From assembly GCA_910584545.1 (NCBI GenBank), contig CAJUBC010000002.1:1-64000 (forward strand): a stretch of DNA of 64,000 bases, written 5' to 3'. A program made the translations under genes and the position numbers. How positions within the stretch are numbered: position 1 is the first letter of the stretch; the number at the start of each line of letters is the position of its first letter. Positions 9,595 through 16,573 of the stretch are shown here, one piece after another. Below the pieces are notes generated by a model, which did not search any database, was not told the origin of the DNA, and worked only from the letters and a program-made list of their open reading frames with translations. The DNA is from an uncultured Muribaculaceae bacterium. GTDB taxonomy: Bacteria; Bacteroidota; Bacteroidia; Bacteroidales; Muribaculaceae.

Positions 9595-11064
9595 ATGAAA
9601 GAATACGATAAACTGATATTTGAGATTTCACGTCCCGGCAGAAAGGGCTACGAGCTCCCCGCCGACAATTACGGACACGACGCACTTGCCGACATCCCCG
9701 CCGGCCTCATGCGCGAAGAGCCCGCCGAACTCCCTGAGGTCAGCGAACTCGACGTGGTGCGTCACTATACCAACCTCTCGAACAAGAACTTCGGCGTAGA
9801 CACCGGTTTCTATCCTCTCGGAAGCTGTACGATGAAGTACAACCCGAAAATCAACGAGGAGATAGCAGCTATGCCCGAATTCGCCGAAATCCACCCGCTT
9901 CAGGACGCTGAGTCCGCGCAGGGCGCACTCGAGCTCTACTACAATCTGCAGCAGGCCCTTGCCTCGCTCGCGGGTCTCGAGGAGTTCACGCTCAATCCCT
10001 ACGCCGGCGCCCACGGCGAGCTCACCGGTCTGATGGTGATGCGTCAGTACCACATCTCGCGCGGCGACACAAAGCGCACCAAGGTGATCGTTCCTGACTC
10101 CGCCCACGGCACCAACCCCGCCTCCGCGATGGTGGCCGGTCTCGAGGTGGTAGAGGTTAAGTCGAAGCCCAACGGTTCGATTGACGTGGAGGACCTCAAG
10201 CCCCTCCTCGACGACACCGTGGCCGGTATCATGATGACCAACCCGAACACACTCGGTATGTTCGAGGTGGAGATCCTCGAGATCGCCAAGCTCGTTCACG
10301 ACGCGGGAGGTCTCCTATACTATGACGGAGCCAACTTCAACCCGCTGCTCGGCAAGGTTCGTCCCGGCGACATGGGATTCGACATCATGCACATCAACCT
10401 GCACAAGACGTTCTCCACGCCTCACGGCGGCGGAGGTCCCGGTTCGGGCCCTGTCGGCGTTGCCAAGCATCTCGTCGACCTGCTCCCCAATCCGCGCGTC
10501 AAGAAGGACGCCGAGGGCAGGTTCTATGTGACAGGCGACGACCGCAGCCTCGGAAGCGTCTCCACATTCTTCGGAAACTTCGGCGTGATGATGAAGGCCT
10601 ACGCCTACATCCTGAGCCTCGGGCGCAACGGCATACGCAATGTCGGTCCGATGGCCACACTCAACGCCAACTATATCAAGGAATCGCTCAAGGATGCCTA
10701 CAAGCTCCCCATCGAGGGCGCATGCAAGCATGAGTTCGTGTTCGACGGTCTGCTCGACAAGAGCACCGGCGTCACCACTCTCAACGTGGCCAAGCGTCTT
10801 CTCGACTATGGCTTCCATGCTCCGACGATCTACTTCCCCCTCCTTTTCCACGAGTCGATGATGATCGAGCCGACGGAAACGGAGAGCAAGGAGACTCTCG
10901 ACGAGTTCATCGACGTGATGCACCGCGTGGCCCGCGAGGCCGCCGAGGATCCGGAGATGGTGAAGCGCGCTCCCGTTACCACGGCGATCTCGCATCCCGA
11001 CGAGACCGGAGCCGCCAAGAACCCGATTCTTTCCTATCGAGCTCTTAAGAAGGCACAGGCATGA
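9595..11064 (+). CDS. gcvPB: Glycine dehydrogenase (decarboxylating) subunit 2
   Basis: 489-residue C-terminal half of the split P protein and the PLP-binding subunit. The PLP Schiff-base lysine is Lys271 in NLHKTFSTPHGGGGPG, the invariant P-protein motif. Other signatures are GFYPLGSCTMKYNPK near the N-terminus and PDSAHGTNPASA. Together with subunit 1 it catalyses glycine decarboxylation coupled to transfer onto lipoyl-GcvH. The gene begins 2 bases after gcvPA and overlaps lpd by 4 bases. Confidence 0.97.
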   Translation: MKEYDKLIFEISRPGRKGYELPADNYGHDALADIPAGLMREEPAELPEVSELDVVRHYTNLSNKNFGVDTGFYPLGSCTMKYNPKINEEIAAMPEFAEIHPLQDAESAQGALELYYNLQQALASLAGLEEFTLNPYAGAHGELTGLMVMRQYHISRGDTKRTKVIVPDSAHGTNPASAMVAGLEVVEVKSKPNGSIDVEDLKPLLDDTVAGIMMTNPNTLGMFEVEILEIAKLVHDAGGLLYYDGANFNPLLGKVRPGDMGFDIMHINLHKTFSTPHGGGGPGSGPVGVAKHLVDLLPNPRVKKDAEGRFYVTGDDRSLGSVSTFFGNFGVMMKAYAYILSLGRNGIRNVGPMATLNANYIKESLKDAYKLPIEGACKHEFVFDGLLDKSTGVTTLNVAKRLLDYGFHAPTIYFPLLFHESMMIEPTETESKETLDEFIDVMHRVAREAAEDPEMVKRAPVTTAISHPDETGAAKNPILSYRALKKAQA

Positions 11065-12413
11065 GCACTCACAGCGACATTATAATCATCGGCGCGGGTC
11101 CGGGCGGTTATGAGACCGCTCTGGACGCCGCTGCCCGTGGCCGTAAGGTCACGCTTATCAACGGAGGTAAGCTCGGCGGCACATGTCTCAACGAGGGCTG
11201 TATCCCCACCAAGTGCATGGTGAAGGACGCGGCTGTGGTCGACACCTGCCGCAACGCTCTTGAGTTCGGCGTAAAGGAGGTAAGCTACGAGATTGACTTC
11301 AACAAGGTGATAGAGCGCCGCGAGGCTGTGGTTTCGCAGCTGCGCGAGGGCGTGGCGGGTCTTCTCAAGAAAGCCGGCGTGAACGTGGTGGAGGGTATGG
11401 CTTCGTTCAAGGATGCCCATACTGTGACTGTGGCCGGCGAGGAATATGACGCCGACTATATCATCATCGCTACCGGTAGTTCATCGAAGGCCCTTCCCAT
11501 CGAGAACGCTACCGCCGACTGGGTGCTCGACTCTTCGAAACTCCTGAAGCTGGAGTACATCCCCAAGAGCCTCGTCATCGTGGGCGGAGGTGTGATCGGC
11601 ATGGAGTTCGCGTCGGTGTTCGCAAGTCTCGGCACCGAGGTGACCGTCGTGGAGTTTATGAAGCAGATTCTTCCTCCGTTCGACTCCGACATAGCCAAGC
11701 GTCTCAAGCAGGCCATGTCGAAGCGCGGCGTGAAGATCCTCACCGGAGCCGCCGTCAAGAAGATAGAGCAGAACGCAGACTACGAGATCGTCACCACCTA
11801 TGACCTAAAGGGTAAGGAGGAGAGCATAGTCTCCACCGACCTGCTCATGGCCGTGGGCCGCAAGCCGAATATCGAGGGTCTCGGCCTCGAGGCCGCCGGA
11901 GTGGATTATTCCCCGCGTGGTATCGTGGTTGACGACAATATGCGCACCAATGTGCCCCATATCTTCGCCATCGGCGATGTCAACGCCCGCATGATGCTGG
12001 CCCACGTGGCCTCGTTCCAGGGCGTGCGCGCCCTCAACGCCATCGACGGCGTGAGCGACGACATCCGCTTCGACGTGGTTCCCTCGGCTGTGTTCACCAA
12101 TCCCGAATGCGGCATGGTGGGACTCACCGAGGAGGACTGCAAGGCACGCGGCATGGAGATCGAGACAGGCAAGAGCTTCTTCCGTGCAAACGGCAAGAGC
12201 CTCGCCCTCGGAGAGACCGAAGGCCTCTGCAAGCTCATCTTCGAGAAGGAGACCGGACTGCTTGTCGGCGCCCATATCATGGGCCCGGAGTCAGCCCTGC
12301 TCGCGCAGCAGTGCTGCGACTTCATCACGGCGCGTCGCACGCGTCGCGACATCGAGCAGACCATCTTCGGTCATCCCACTCTCTCGGAGGTGATTCTGGC
12401 GGCCTGTCGCTGA
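11061..12413 (+). CDS. lpdA: Dihydrolipoyl dehydrogenase (L protein)
   Basis: 450-residue FAD/NAD flavoprotein disulfide oxidoreductase that reoxidises dihydrolipoyl-GcvH with NAD+. The N-terminal FAD-binding GAGPGG is at residues 11-16. The redox disulfide is Cys42/Cys47 in GGTCLNEGCIPTK. The NAD-binding glycine-rich loop appears as VIVGGGVIGMEFASVF, and the C-terminal interface His-Glu dyad as FGHPTLSEVI. As the last gene of the operon it overlaps gcvPB by 4 bases, so this copy is probably dedicated to glycine cleavage, though it could also serve 2-oxoacid dehydrogenases encoded elsewhere. Confidence 0.96.
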   Translation: MSTHSDIIIIGAGPGGYETALDAAARGRKVTLINGGKLGGTCLNEGCIPTKCMVKDAAVVDTCRNALEFGVKEVSYEIDFNKVIERREAVVSQLREGVAGLLKKAGVNVVEGMASFKDAHTVTVAGEEYDADYIIIATGSSSKALPIENATADWVLDSSKLLKLEYIPKSLVIVGGGVIGMEFASVFASLGTEVTVVEFMKQILPPFDSDIAKRLKQAMSKRGVKILTGAAVKKIEQNADYEIVTTYDLKGKEESIVSTDLLMAVGRKPNIEGLGLEAAGVDYSPRGIVVDDNMRTNVPHIFAIGDVNARMMLAHVASFQGVRALNAIDGVSDDIRFDVVPSAVFTNPECGMVGLTEEDCKARGMEIETGKSFFRANGKSLALGETEGLCKLIFEKETGLLVGAHIMGPESALLAQQCCDFITARRTRRDIEQTIFGHPTLSEVILAACR

Positions 12414-12478
12414 CAAATATCGAAGACAAAAAAATCGTTTGATTTTTTTATTCATAATAAAGATTATGATTAAGGTGG

Positions 12479-12508
12479 AAGGCGGGAATCCGTGAGGACT
12501 CCCGCCTT
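12479..12508 (+). terminator. Rho-independent terminator of the gcv-lpd operon
   Basis: A 13-bp stem with one mismatch (AAGGCGGGAATCC at 12479-12491 with GGACTCCCGCCTT at 12496-12508), a 4-base loop, then TGTTTTGTC. It lies 66 bases after the lpd stop. Confidence 0.8.
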
Positions 12509-12570
12509 TGTTTTGTCATCTTGCGCGATGTTTTGACCATATTCCATAAAAATCAATATCCGAAGGGGGC

Positions 12571-12599
12571 TTAGAGTGCGCAAACTCTAAATTTTTTTG
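12571..12599 (+). terminator. Second, tandem terminator overlapping a promoter
   Basis: A 7-bp perfect stem (TTAGAGT at 12571-12577 with ACTCTAA at 12584-12590, loop GCGCAA) followed by ATTTTTTTG. The T tract supplies the TTTG -33 box of the next gene's promoter, so the terminator and promoter are interlocked. Confidence 0.6.
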
Positions 12600-12626
12600 T
12601 TATTTGGTGGAATTATGTTACCTTTG
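12596..12626 (+). promoter_or_regulatory. Promoter of the lipoprotein gene at 12658
   Basis: TTTG at 12596-12599 and TACCTTTG at 12619-12626 are separated by 19 bases, matching the Bacteroidetes consensus. The start would be near 12633, giving a short leader of about 25 bases. Confidence 0.75.
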
Positions 12627-12657
12627 CCGGTGAAGTTCAACTATAAACGAAACTATT

Positions 12658-13242
12658 ATGAAAGTGTTGATGCGTAATTTACTAATGTTGGCAACCGGAA
12701 TGGTCATGCTTCTGCCAATAGGTTGCTCATCGCAGGACGAGCCTGCTGATTCATCAGAAGTAAAAAATACAAAATCTTCTTCCGATGATGATGACGATGC
12801 AATATGGGATATCGCACCGGTACTTGTTTACGCCGATGTAATCGATGCTGCGGGAAACAATCTTCTGGATCCGGCTGTCAATGGTAATATCGTGGGAGAA
12901 ACCCTGACGATCGAGTATCAAGGCGATGTTTATGGAGTGCAATGGGATACGCCGTGGCCCGGTTATACAAGGGCATATTTAGCCCGGTTCTTCGGCATGC
13001 TTCATCATCCGGATGACCGTTATAAGCCTGCGTCTGCCCAGAATCCCTGGATTCTGGAGATCGGAGAGTGGCCGGGCGATGATGATTACGACATCACGTT
13101 TCCGTTGAAATACAAGGACAAGGAGTTTGATATCCGCGTAGTCAACAGCTTCAAGTGGGTTAATCACCGCCCCAACCGCACCACTCAGGTTTACCTTGAC
13201 GGCAAGAAGTGCGACAACCAGCACATCTCGATTGTGCTGTGA
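12658..13242 (+). CDS. Hypothetical lipoprotein
   Basis: 194 residues with a lipoprotein signal peptide ending in the lipobox LPIGC, so Cys23 would be lipidated. Next comes a low-complexity linker rich in Ser/Asp/Glu (SSQDEPADSSEVKNTK, then SSSDDDDD), typical of surface-exposed Bacteroidetes lipoproteins. The mature domain of about 150 residues is mixed, with several Trp and Pro (WDTPWPGYTRAY, NPWILEIGEWPGDDDYD). I do not recognise the family. It has its own promoter and is followed 62 bases later by another exported protein of unknown function, so the two may act together. Confidence 0.75.
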   Translation: MKVLMRNLLMLATGMVMLLPIGCSSQDEPADSSEVKNTKSSSDDDDDAIWDIAPVLVYADVIDAAGNNLLDPAVNGNIVGETLTIEYQGDVYGVQWDTPWPGYTRAYLARFFGMLHHPDDRYKPASAQNPWILEIGEWPGDDDYDITFPLKYKDKEFDIRVVNSFKWVNHRPNRTTQVYLDGKKCDNQHISIVL

Positions 13243-13304
13243 TAACTGGCGCAGAAAGCCACACGATGTTCCTGCCGATGGCAGCCGTTCATTCAACACC
13301 ATAA

Positions 13305-14156
13305 ATGATGAAAAAAATAGTTTTCTCTATATTTTGCCTCGTTGCTGTAATTATGGCTAATGCAGGTACAAATTTCCCCATATATAAGGGCGTTTGGGCT
13401 AACGACAATGCCGAAGCTGTCATTACTGACTCAATTTGCATTTTCTACTCAAAAGTGGATTCCACGATGCAGGCAGTTCTTGAAGTTCCAGGTGCCGGGA
13501 TATTACACAGCACAGTTTTTTCTCCAGACGGGTCGGTGTCTTTCCCTGGAAATGTCAAGCCGCTTGAAATGAGTAAATCTGAAGATATGCTTGTTATATG
13601 CGGTCAGCGTCTGAAAAAAGTAGAAGATATAGAAACCGTAAAGCCGTATGAAATGAAGAAGTGTGAATCGGCTTTCGATGTCGGCAGATGTCTGCAAGAG
13701 TGGCAGATGGGTGTGGCATACGGCAACAATGACGGAATGCCATACTGCGAGGTTAATACCAACCGCCATATGTTCGTTTATCTTGTCAATGCCAATATGG
13801 TATATATTCGTGCTGCAGCTGCGAGAAGTAATAATAAAGGCACATTATTCTTTCAGAACATACGAATGATGAAGAATAAAAATACCGGCGAGTTTACGAG
13901 TGAAATCTATCCGAATAACCTGTCAATCGTTCAAAATGACCTTGAAATCGACAATTCGAAATTCCAGCCCAATACCTGCACGTTCAATCCTGACGGCGGC
14001 ATTTACTGGTCTTTAATTTCTTTTTCTCCTGACGTTATTGAACTCAACGGATGCGGTGATAAATATACTTTTACAAGGCTAACCGTTGACAGCAATATGA
14101 AAGAATGGATTAAATACGTGCCTTATTCCAATGATTTACACTTTCCACACCCATGA
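13305..14156 (+). CDS. Hypothetical exported protein
   Basis: 283 residues starting MMKKIVFSIFCLVAVIMANAGT, a signal peptide with cleavage near residue 20. A start at the second Met (13308) is equally possible. The mature protein is beta-rich with scattered Cys (for example SAFDVGRCLQEWQ and GMPYCEV) but has no motif I recognise. Codon and base use are visibly more A/T-rich than in the flanking genes, which may indicate later acquisition. It follows the hypothetical lipoprotein on the same strand and ends in a strong terminator. Confidence 0.7.
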   Translation: MMKKIVFSIFCLVAVIMANAGTNFPIYKGVWANDNAEAVITDSICIFYSKVDSTMQAVLEVPGAGILHSTVFSPDGSVSFPGNVKPLEMSKSEDMLVICGQRLKKVEDIETVKPYEMKKCESAFDVGRCLQEWQMGVAYGNNDGMPYCEVNTNRHMFVYLVNANMVYIRAAAARSNNKGTLFFQNIRMMKNKNTGEFTSEIYPNNLSIVQNDLEIDNSKFQPNTCTFNPDGGIYWSLISFSPDVIELNGCGDKYTFTRLTVDSNMKEWIKYVPYSNDLHFPHP

Positions 14157-14190
14157 CATAAAATAAGCTTCTTTTCGCGCAACTCAGACG

Positions 14191-14228
14191 GTCCATAACT
14201 TTGTGGAAAACAACCACAAGTTATGGAC
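14191..14228 (+). terminator. Strong rho-independent terminator
   Basis: Left arm 14191-14206 and right arm 14214-14228 form a 15-bp stem with a single bulged T, a 7-base loop, and a following TTTTCTTTTTTTG tract. It terminates the exported-protein gene ending at 14156. Confidence 0.9.
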
Positions 14229-14299
14229 TTTTCTTTTTTTGTTATTGTCGGTTCACCCCGGCTGACAAGCACGGTCGCAATATAGCAACTGCTCCCTCC

Positions 14300-14318
14300 T
14301 TAAGTATATCATACTTAA
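14300..14318. repeat. Short inverted repeat in the 14.2-14.4 kb gap
   Basis: TTAAGTAT and ATACTTAA form an 8-bp inverted repeat with a 3-base spacer at 14300-14318. It overlaps the end of the orphan dispersed repeat, which lacks this insertion in its other copy. It could be a protein-binding site, but nothing else supports that. Confidence 0.3.
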
Positions 14319-14382
14319 TTGCTGGCCTGCATCAAAACCGGTCGCCTCTGCGTAACATTTTTTATGGAAAGGGGTCTAAAAC
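14311..14382 (-). repeat. Dispersed non-coding repeat, copy B (orphan, inverted)
   Basis: On the minus strand this matches 1237-1310 over about 72 bases, including GTTTTAGACCCC, AAAATGTTA, GGTTTTGATGCAGG and CAGCAATTAAGTA. A near -7 element (TAGAGTTG, minus strand, 14384-14391) is placed as in copy A. Here no coding region follows on the minus strand; it runs into the 3' end of the convergent hypothetical gene. It is either a small RNA gene, a relic of a lost barrel gene, or an intergenic repeat. Confidence 0.65.
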
Positions 14383-14424
14383 TCAACTCTATAAGTAATC
14401 TCAATATCTGAATCCCGGTCGGGT

Positions 14425-15066
14425 CTATCGGAGGAAAGGATTGCTCTGGCGCTCTATGCCGATGGTGGTGGCGGGGCCGTGGCCGGGATAGACCACCGTG
14501 GAGTCGGGCAGTGACATCAGTTTGCTCTTGATGGAGTCGATAAGCTGCGGGTAGCTGCCTCCTGACAGGTCCGTGCGGCCTATGGAGCCGGCGAAGAGCG
14601 CGTCGCCCACTATCACGACCCCCCCCTCTCTGTCGTAGAGTGCCACGCTTCCCTGCGAATGTCCCGGCACGTGAAGCACCTCCAGCCGTCCCTCACCGAT
14701 CTCTATGGTATCGCCGTCGTGCAGATAGGTCGAGATGGTCACATTGTCGATTTTCTCGCTCATGCCGAATTGCGCCGCCTGGAGGTCGATGCGCTCCCCG
14801 AGGCTCTCGTCATCCTGATGTGCCAGCACCGGAACATGGAACCTCTCGATGGCGAAATGGTTGCCCGCCACATGGTCTATGTGCAGATGGGTATTGATCA
14901 CATGCGTCACCTGATATTCGTTGCGCTCGATGTAGTCTGCGAGTGCGTTCTCTTCCTCCGGATCGATCATTCCGGGGTCGACTATGGCGCATTTGCCGGT
15001 GGAGGGGTCCACCACAACGTATGTATTGATTCCGAATAGCGAGAATCCGAACTTTATTATCTTCAT
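14425..15066 (-). CDS. MBL-fold metallo-hydrolase (glyoxalase II-like)
   Basis: 213 residues from the ATG at 15066 (MKIIKFGFSLFGINTYV); the longer reading adds 12 residues that do not look homologous. The metallo-beta-lactamase zinc motif HxHxDH is THLHIDHVAGN with His60, His62, Asp64 and His65. Further ligands are the His in HVPGHSQGS, the Asp in VIVGDALF, and the His in VYPGHGPATT. This combination is typical of the glyoxalase II-like branch acting on thioesters or similar hydrolysable substrates in the cytoplasm. Exact substrate unknown. It lies 59 bases downstream of rsmG on the same strand. Confidence 0.88.
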   Translation of the reverse strand: MKIIKFGFSLFGINTYVVVDPSTGKCAIVDPGMIDPEEENALADYIERNEYQVTHVINTHLHIDHVAGNHFAIERFHVPVLAHQDDESLGERIDLQAAQFGMSEKIDNVTISTYLHDGDTIEIGEGRLEVLHVPGHSQGSVALYDREGGVVIVGDALFAGSIGRTDLSGGSYPQLIDSIKSKLMSLPDSTVVYPGHGPATTIGIERQSNPFLR

Positions 15067-15125
15067 GTCTTTATTATTTATTATTTTGGGTAAGGGATAC
15101 ATTTATGGACCCGGCTGCACGCTCT

Positions 15126-15749
15126 TCAGGCCGTGGTGTAAACGAGCTTCTTGGTTTTGAAGAAATCCTCCTGGAAATAGTCCGATATCTCCACAACCTC
15201 GCTTCGCGAGGCGAGTCGTCCTAACTCGGCACCGAGTTCTCCACCCTTCAGGGCTATCAAACCATTGGGGAGGGCGTTTCGCTGCTCGGCCGATATGTTC
15301 TTGCGGCATATCTTCAACAGGTCGGGGTGGGGCATCACCGCACGGCTGACCACGAAATCGAATTTATCCTTGATCTCGGCCACGTCGCCGTGACGCGCCT
15401 CCACATTGGTCAGGCCGCATTCGCGGGCAATCTCTTCGGCCACCTTCAGCTTCTTGCCAGTGCGGTCCGCGAGAAGGAACTGAACGTCTGGAAACATCAC
15501 CGCGAGAGGCAGTCCCGGGAGTCCTCCGCCCGTACCGAAGTCAAGGATGCGCGAACCGGGCGAGAACTGAAGGAACTTCGCTATCGCGAGCGAATGGAGC
15601 AGGTGGTTCACCTCCAGATTGTCGATATCCTTGCGCGATATCACGTTTATCTTGGCGTTCCATTCCGGGTACAGTCTCAGCATCGTGTCGAACTGTTCCC
15701 TCTGGCGCTCGCTCAGACGGGGAAAATATCTCTCTATTTTTTCTGCCAT
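15126..15749 (-). CDS. rsmG: 16S rRNA (guanine527-N7)-methyltransferase RsmG
   Basis: 207 residues from the ATG at 15749 (MAEKIERYFPRLSERQ), which matches the usual RsmG length and N-terminus. Features are NVISRKDIDNLEVNHLLHSL and the SAM-binding loop ILDFGTGGGLPGLPLAVMFP, followed by VVSRAVMPHPDL. The enzyme methylates N7 of G527 in 16S rRNA, and its loss gives low-level streptomycin resistance in other bacteria. It is followed by the MBL hydrolase gene on the same strand. Confidence 0.95.
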   Translation of the reverse strand: MAEKIERYFPRLSERQREQFDTMLRLYPEWNAKINVISRKDIDNLEVNHLLHSLAIAKFLQFSPGSRILDFGTGGGLPGLPLAVMFPDVQFLLADRTGKKLKVAEEIARECGLTNVEARHGDVAEIKDKFDFVVSRAVMPHPDLLKICRKNISAEQRNALPNGLIALKGGELGAELGRLASRSEVVEISDYFQEDFFKTKKLVYTTA

Positions 15750-15836
15750 ATAGATTTGCGATAGGGGAGCGGTTCCTGCAGTGGTGATTCCTTGGAACGT
15801 GCTCACACAATTAACACACAAAAATACAAAAAATGT

Positions 15837-15867
15837 TTTGAATCTGACTTAAAATTGCGTAACTTTG
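15837..15867 (+). promoter_or_regulatory. Promoter of the DUF3127 gene
   Basis: TTTG at 15837-15840 and TAACTTTG at 15860-15867 with exactly 19 bases between them. The predicted transcript start near 15874 gives a leader of about 75 bases. Confidence 0.75.
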
Positions 15868-15949
15868 CAGTTCAGACCCATTTCCTGCAATTAGGCATGA
15901 ATGAGCCTTGTGAACGATAATATTTAGAAACACAAGAAATTATTAAGAT

Positions 15950-16342
15950 ATGGAATTAGAAGGAACATTGGTTCAGATTCTTCCCCTTCAGGAAGGCGTG
16001 TCGAAACAGAGCGGCAATCCCTGGAGAAAGCAGCAGTGGATTCTCGAGACTGACGGGCAGTATCCCCGTCGCGTCATGTTTCAGGCTTTCAATTCACGCA
16101 TCGACAACCTCCGTCTCGAGATCGGCAAGCGTTATATAGTATCTATCGATGCCGAGAGCCGCGAGTATAACGGCAGATGGTACACCGACCTCAGTGCCTA
16201 CGCAGCCCGTCCCGTCGATGCAGCCCCCGCCCAGCCGGCTCAGCCCGCTCCGGCCCCCGGATTCGGCGCCGCCCCCATGCAGCAGGCTCCGGCCGCCGAC
16301 CCCTTCGCCGCTGGCGACTCCACCGATGATCTCCCTTTCTGA
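15950..16342 (+). CDS. DUF3127 protein with SSB-like acidic tail
   Basis: 130 residues. Residues 1-85 form the DUF3127 domain (MELEGTLVQILPLQEGVSKQSG, WRKQQWILETDGQYPRRVMF), which looks like a small OB-fold. Residues about 85-120 are a Pro/Ala/Gln-rich linker. The chain ends STDDLPF, the same kind of acidic-hydrophobic tip that bacterial SSB proteins use to recruit DNA-processing partners. This architecture (OB-like domain, flexible linker, DDLPF tip) suggests a nucleic-acid-binding protein, but that is inference, as DUF3127 has no established role. It is a single-gene unit with its own promoter, ending just before a long dyad. Confidence 0.85.
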   Translation: MELEGTLVQILPLQEGVSKQSGNPWRKQQWILETDGQYPRRVMFQAFNSRIDNLRLEIGKRYIVSIDAESREYNGRWYTDLSAYAARPVDAAPAQPAQPAPAPGFGAAPMQQAPAADPFAAGDSTDDLPF

Positions 16343-16362
16343 AAGTTAAAACATTCCAATAA

Positions 16363-16400
16363 AAGGCAATATATTGCATTAGTATGCAATATATTGCCTT
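16363..16400. terminator. Perfect 17-bp inverted repeat, likely terminator
   Basis: Left arm 16363-16379 and right arm 16384-16400 are perfect complements separated by TAGT. Each arm contains the self-palindrome GCAATATATTGC (16366-16377 and 16386-16397). It lies 20 bases after the DUF3127 stop and so is probably its terminator, though the following AATTTG is a weak T tract; a protein-binding site is an alternative. Confidence 0.55.
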
Positions 16401-16469
16401 AATTTGTGAAAAATCCTTACATTTCGTTATATTTTGGCCTAAAAATTATCATCGCACCCATTTTTTTAT

Positions 16470-16477
16470 TAATTTTG
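16470..16477 (+). promoter_or_regulatory. Putative -7 element for the glycogen operon
   Basis: TAATTTTG matching TAnnTTTG, about 97 bases before the glycogen synthase start. No TTTG is found at the expected -33 spacing, so an activator may be needed or the call may be wrong. Confidence 0.4.
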
Positions 16478-16573
16478 CGCTGTCATTACCTGATAGAAAT
16501 CTTCCGTTAAGGAAATTCACAGAACTTACTATTAAGGTCAATAGAACTTATTACTAAGATCGAGTTAATATTT

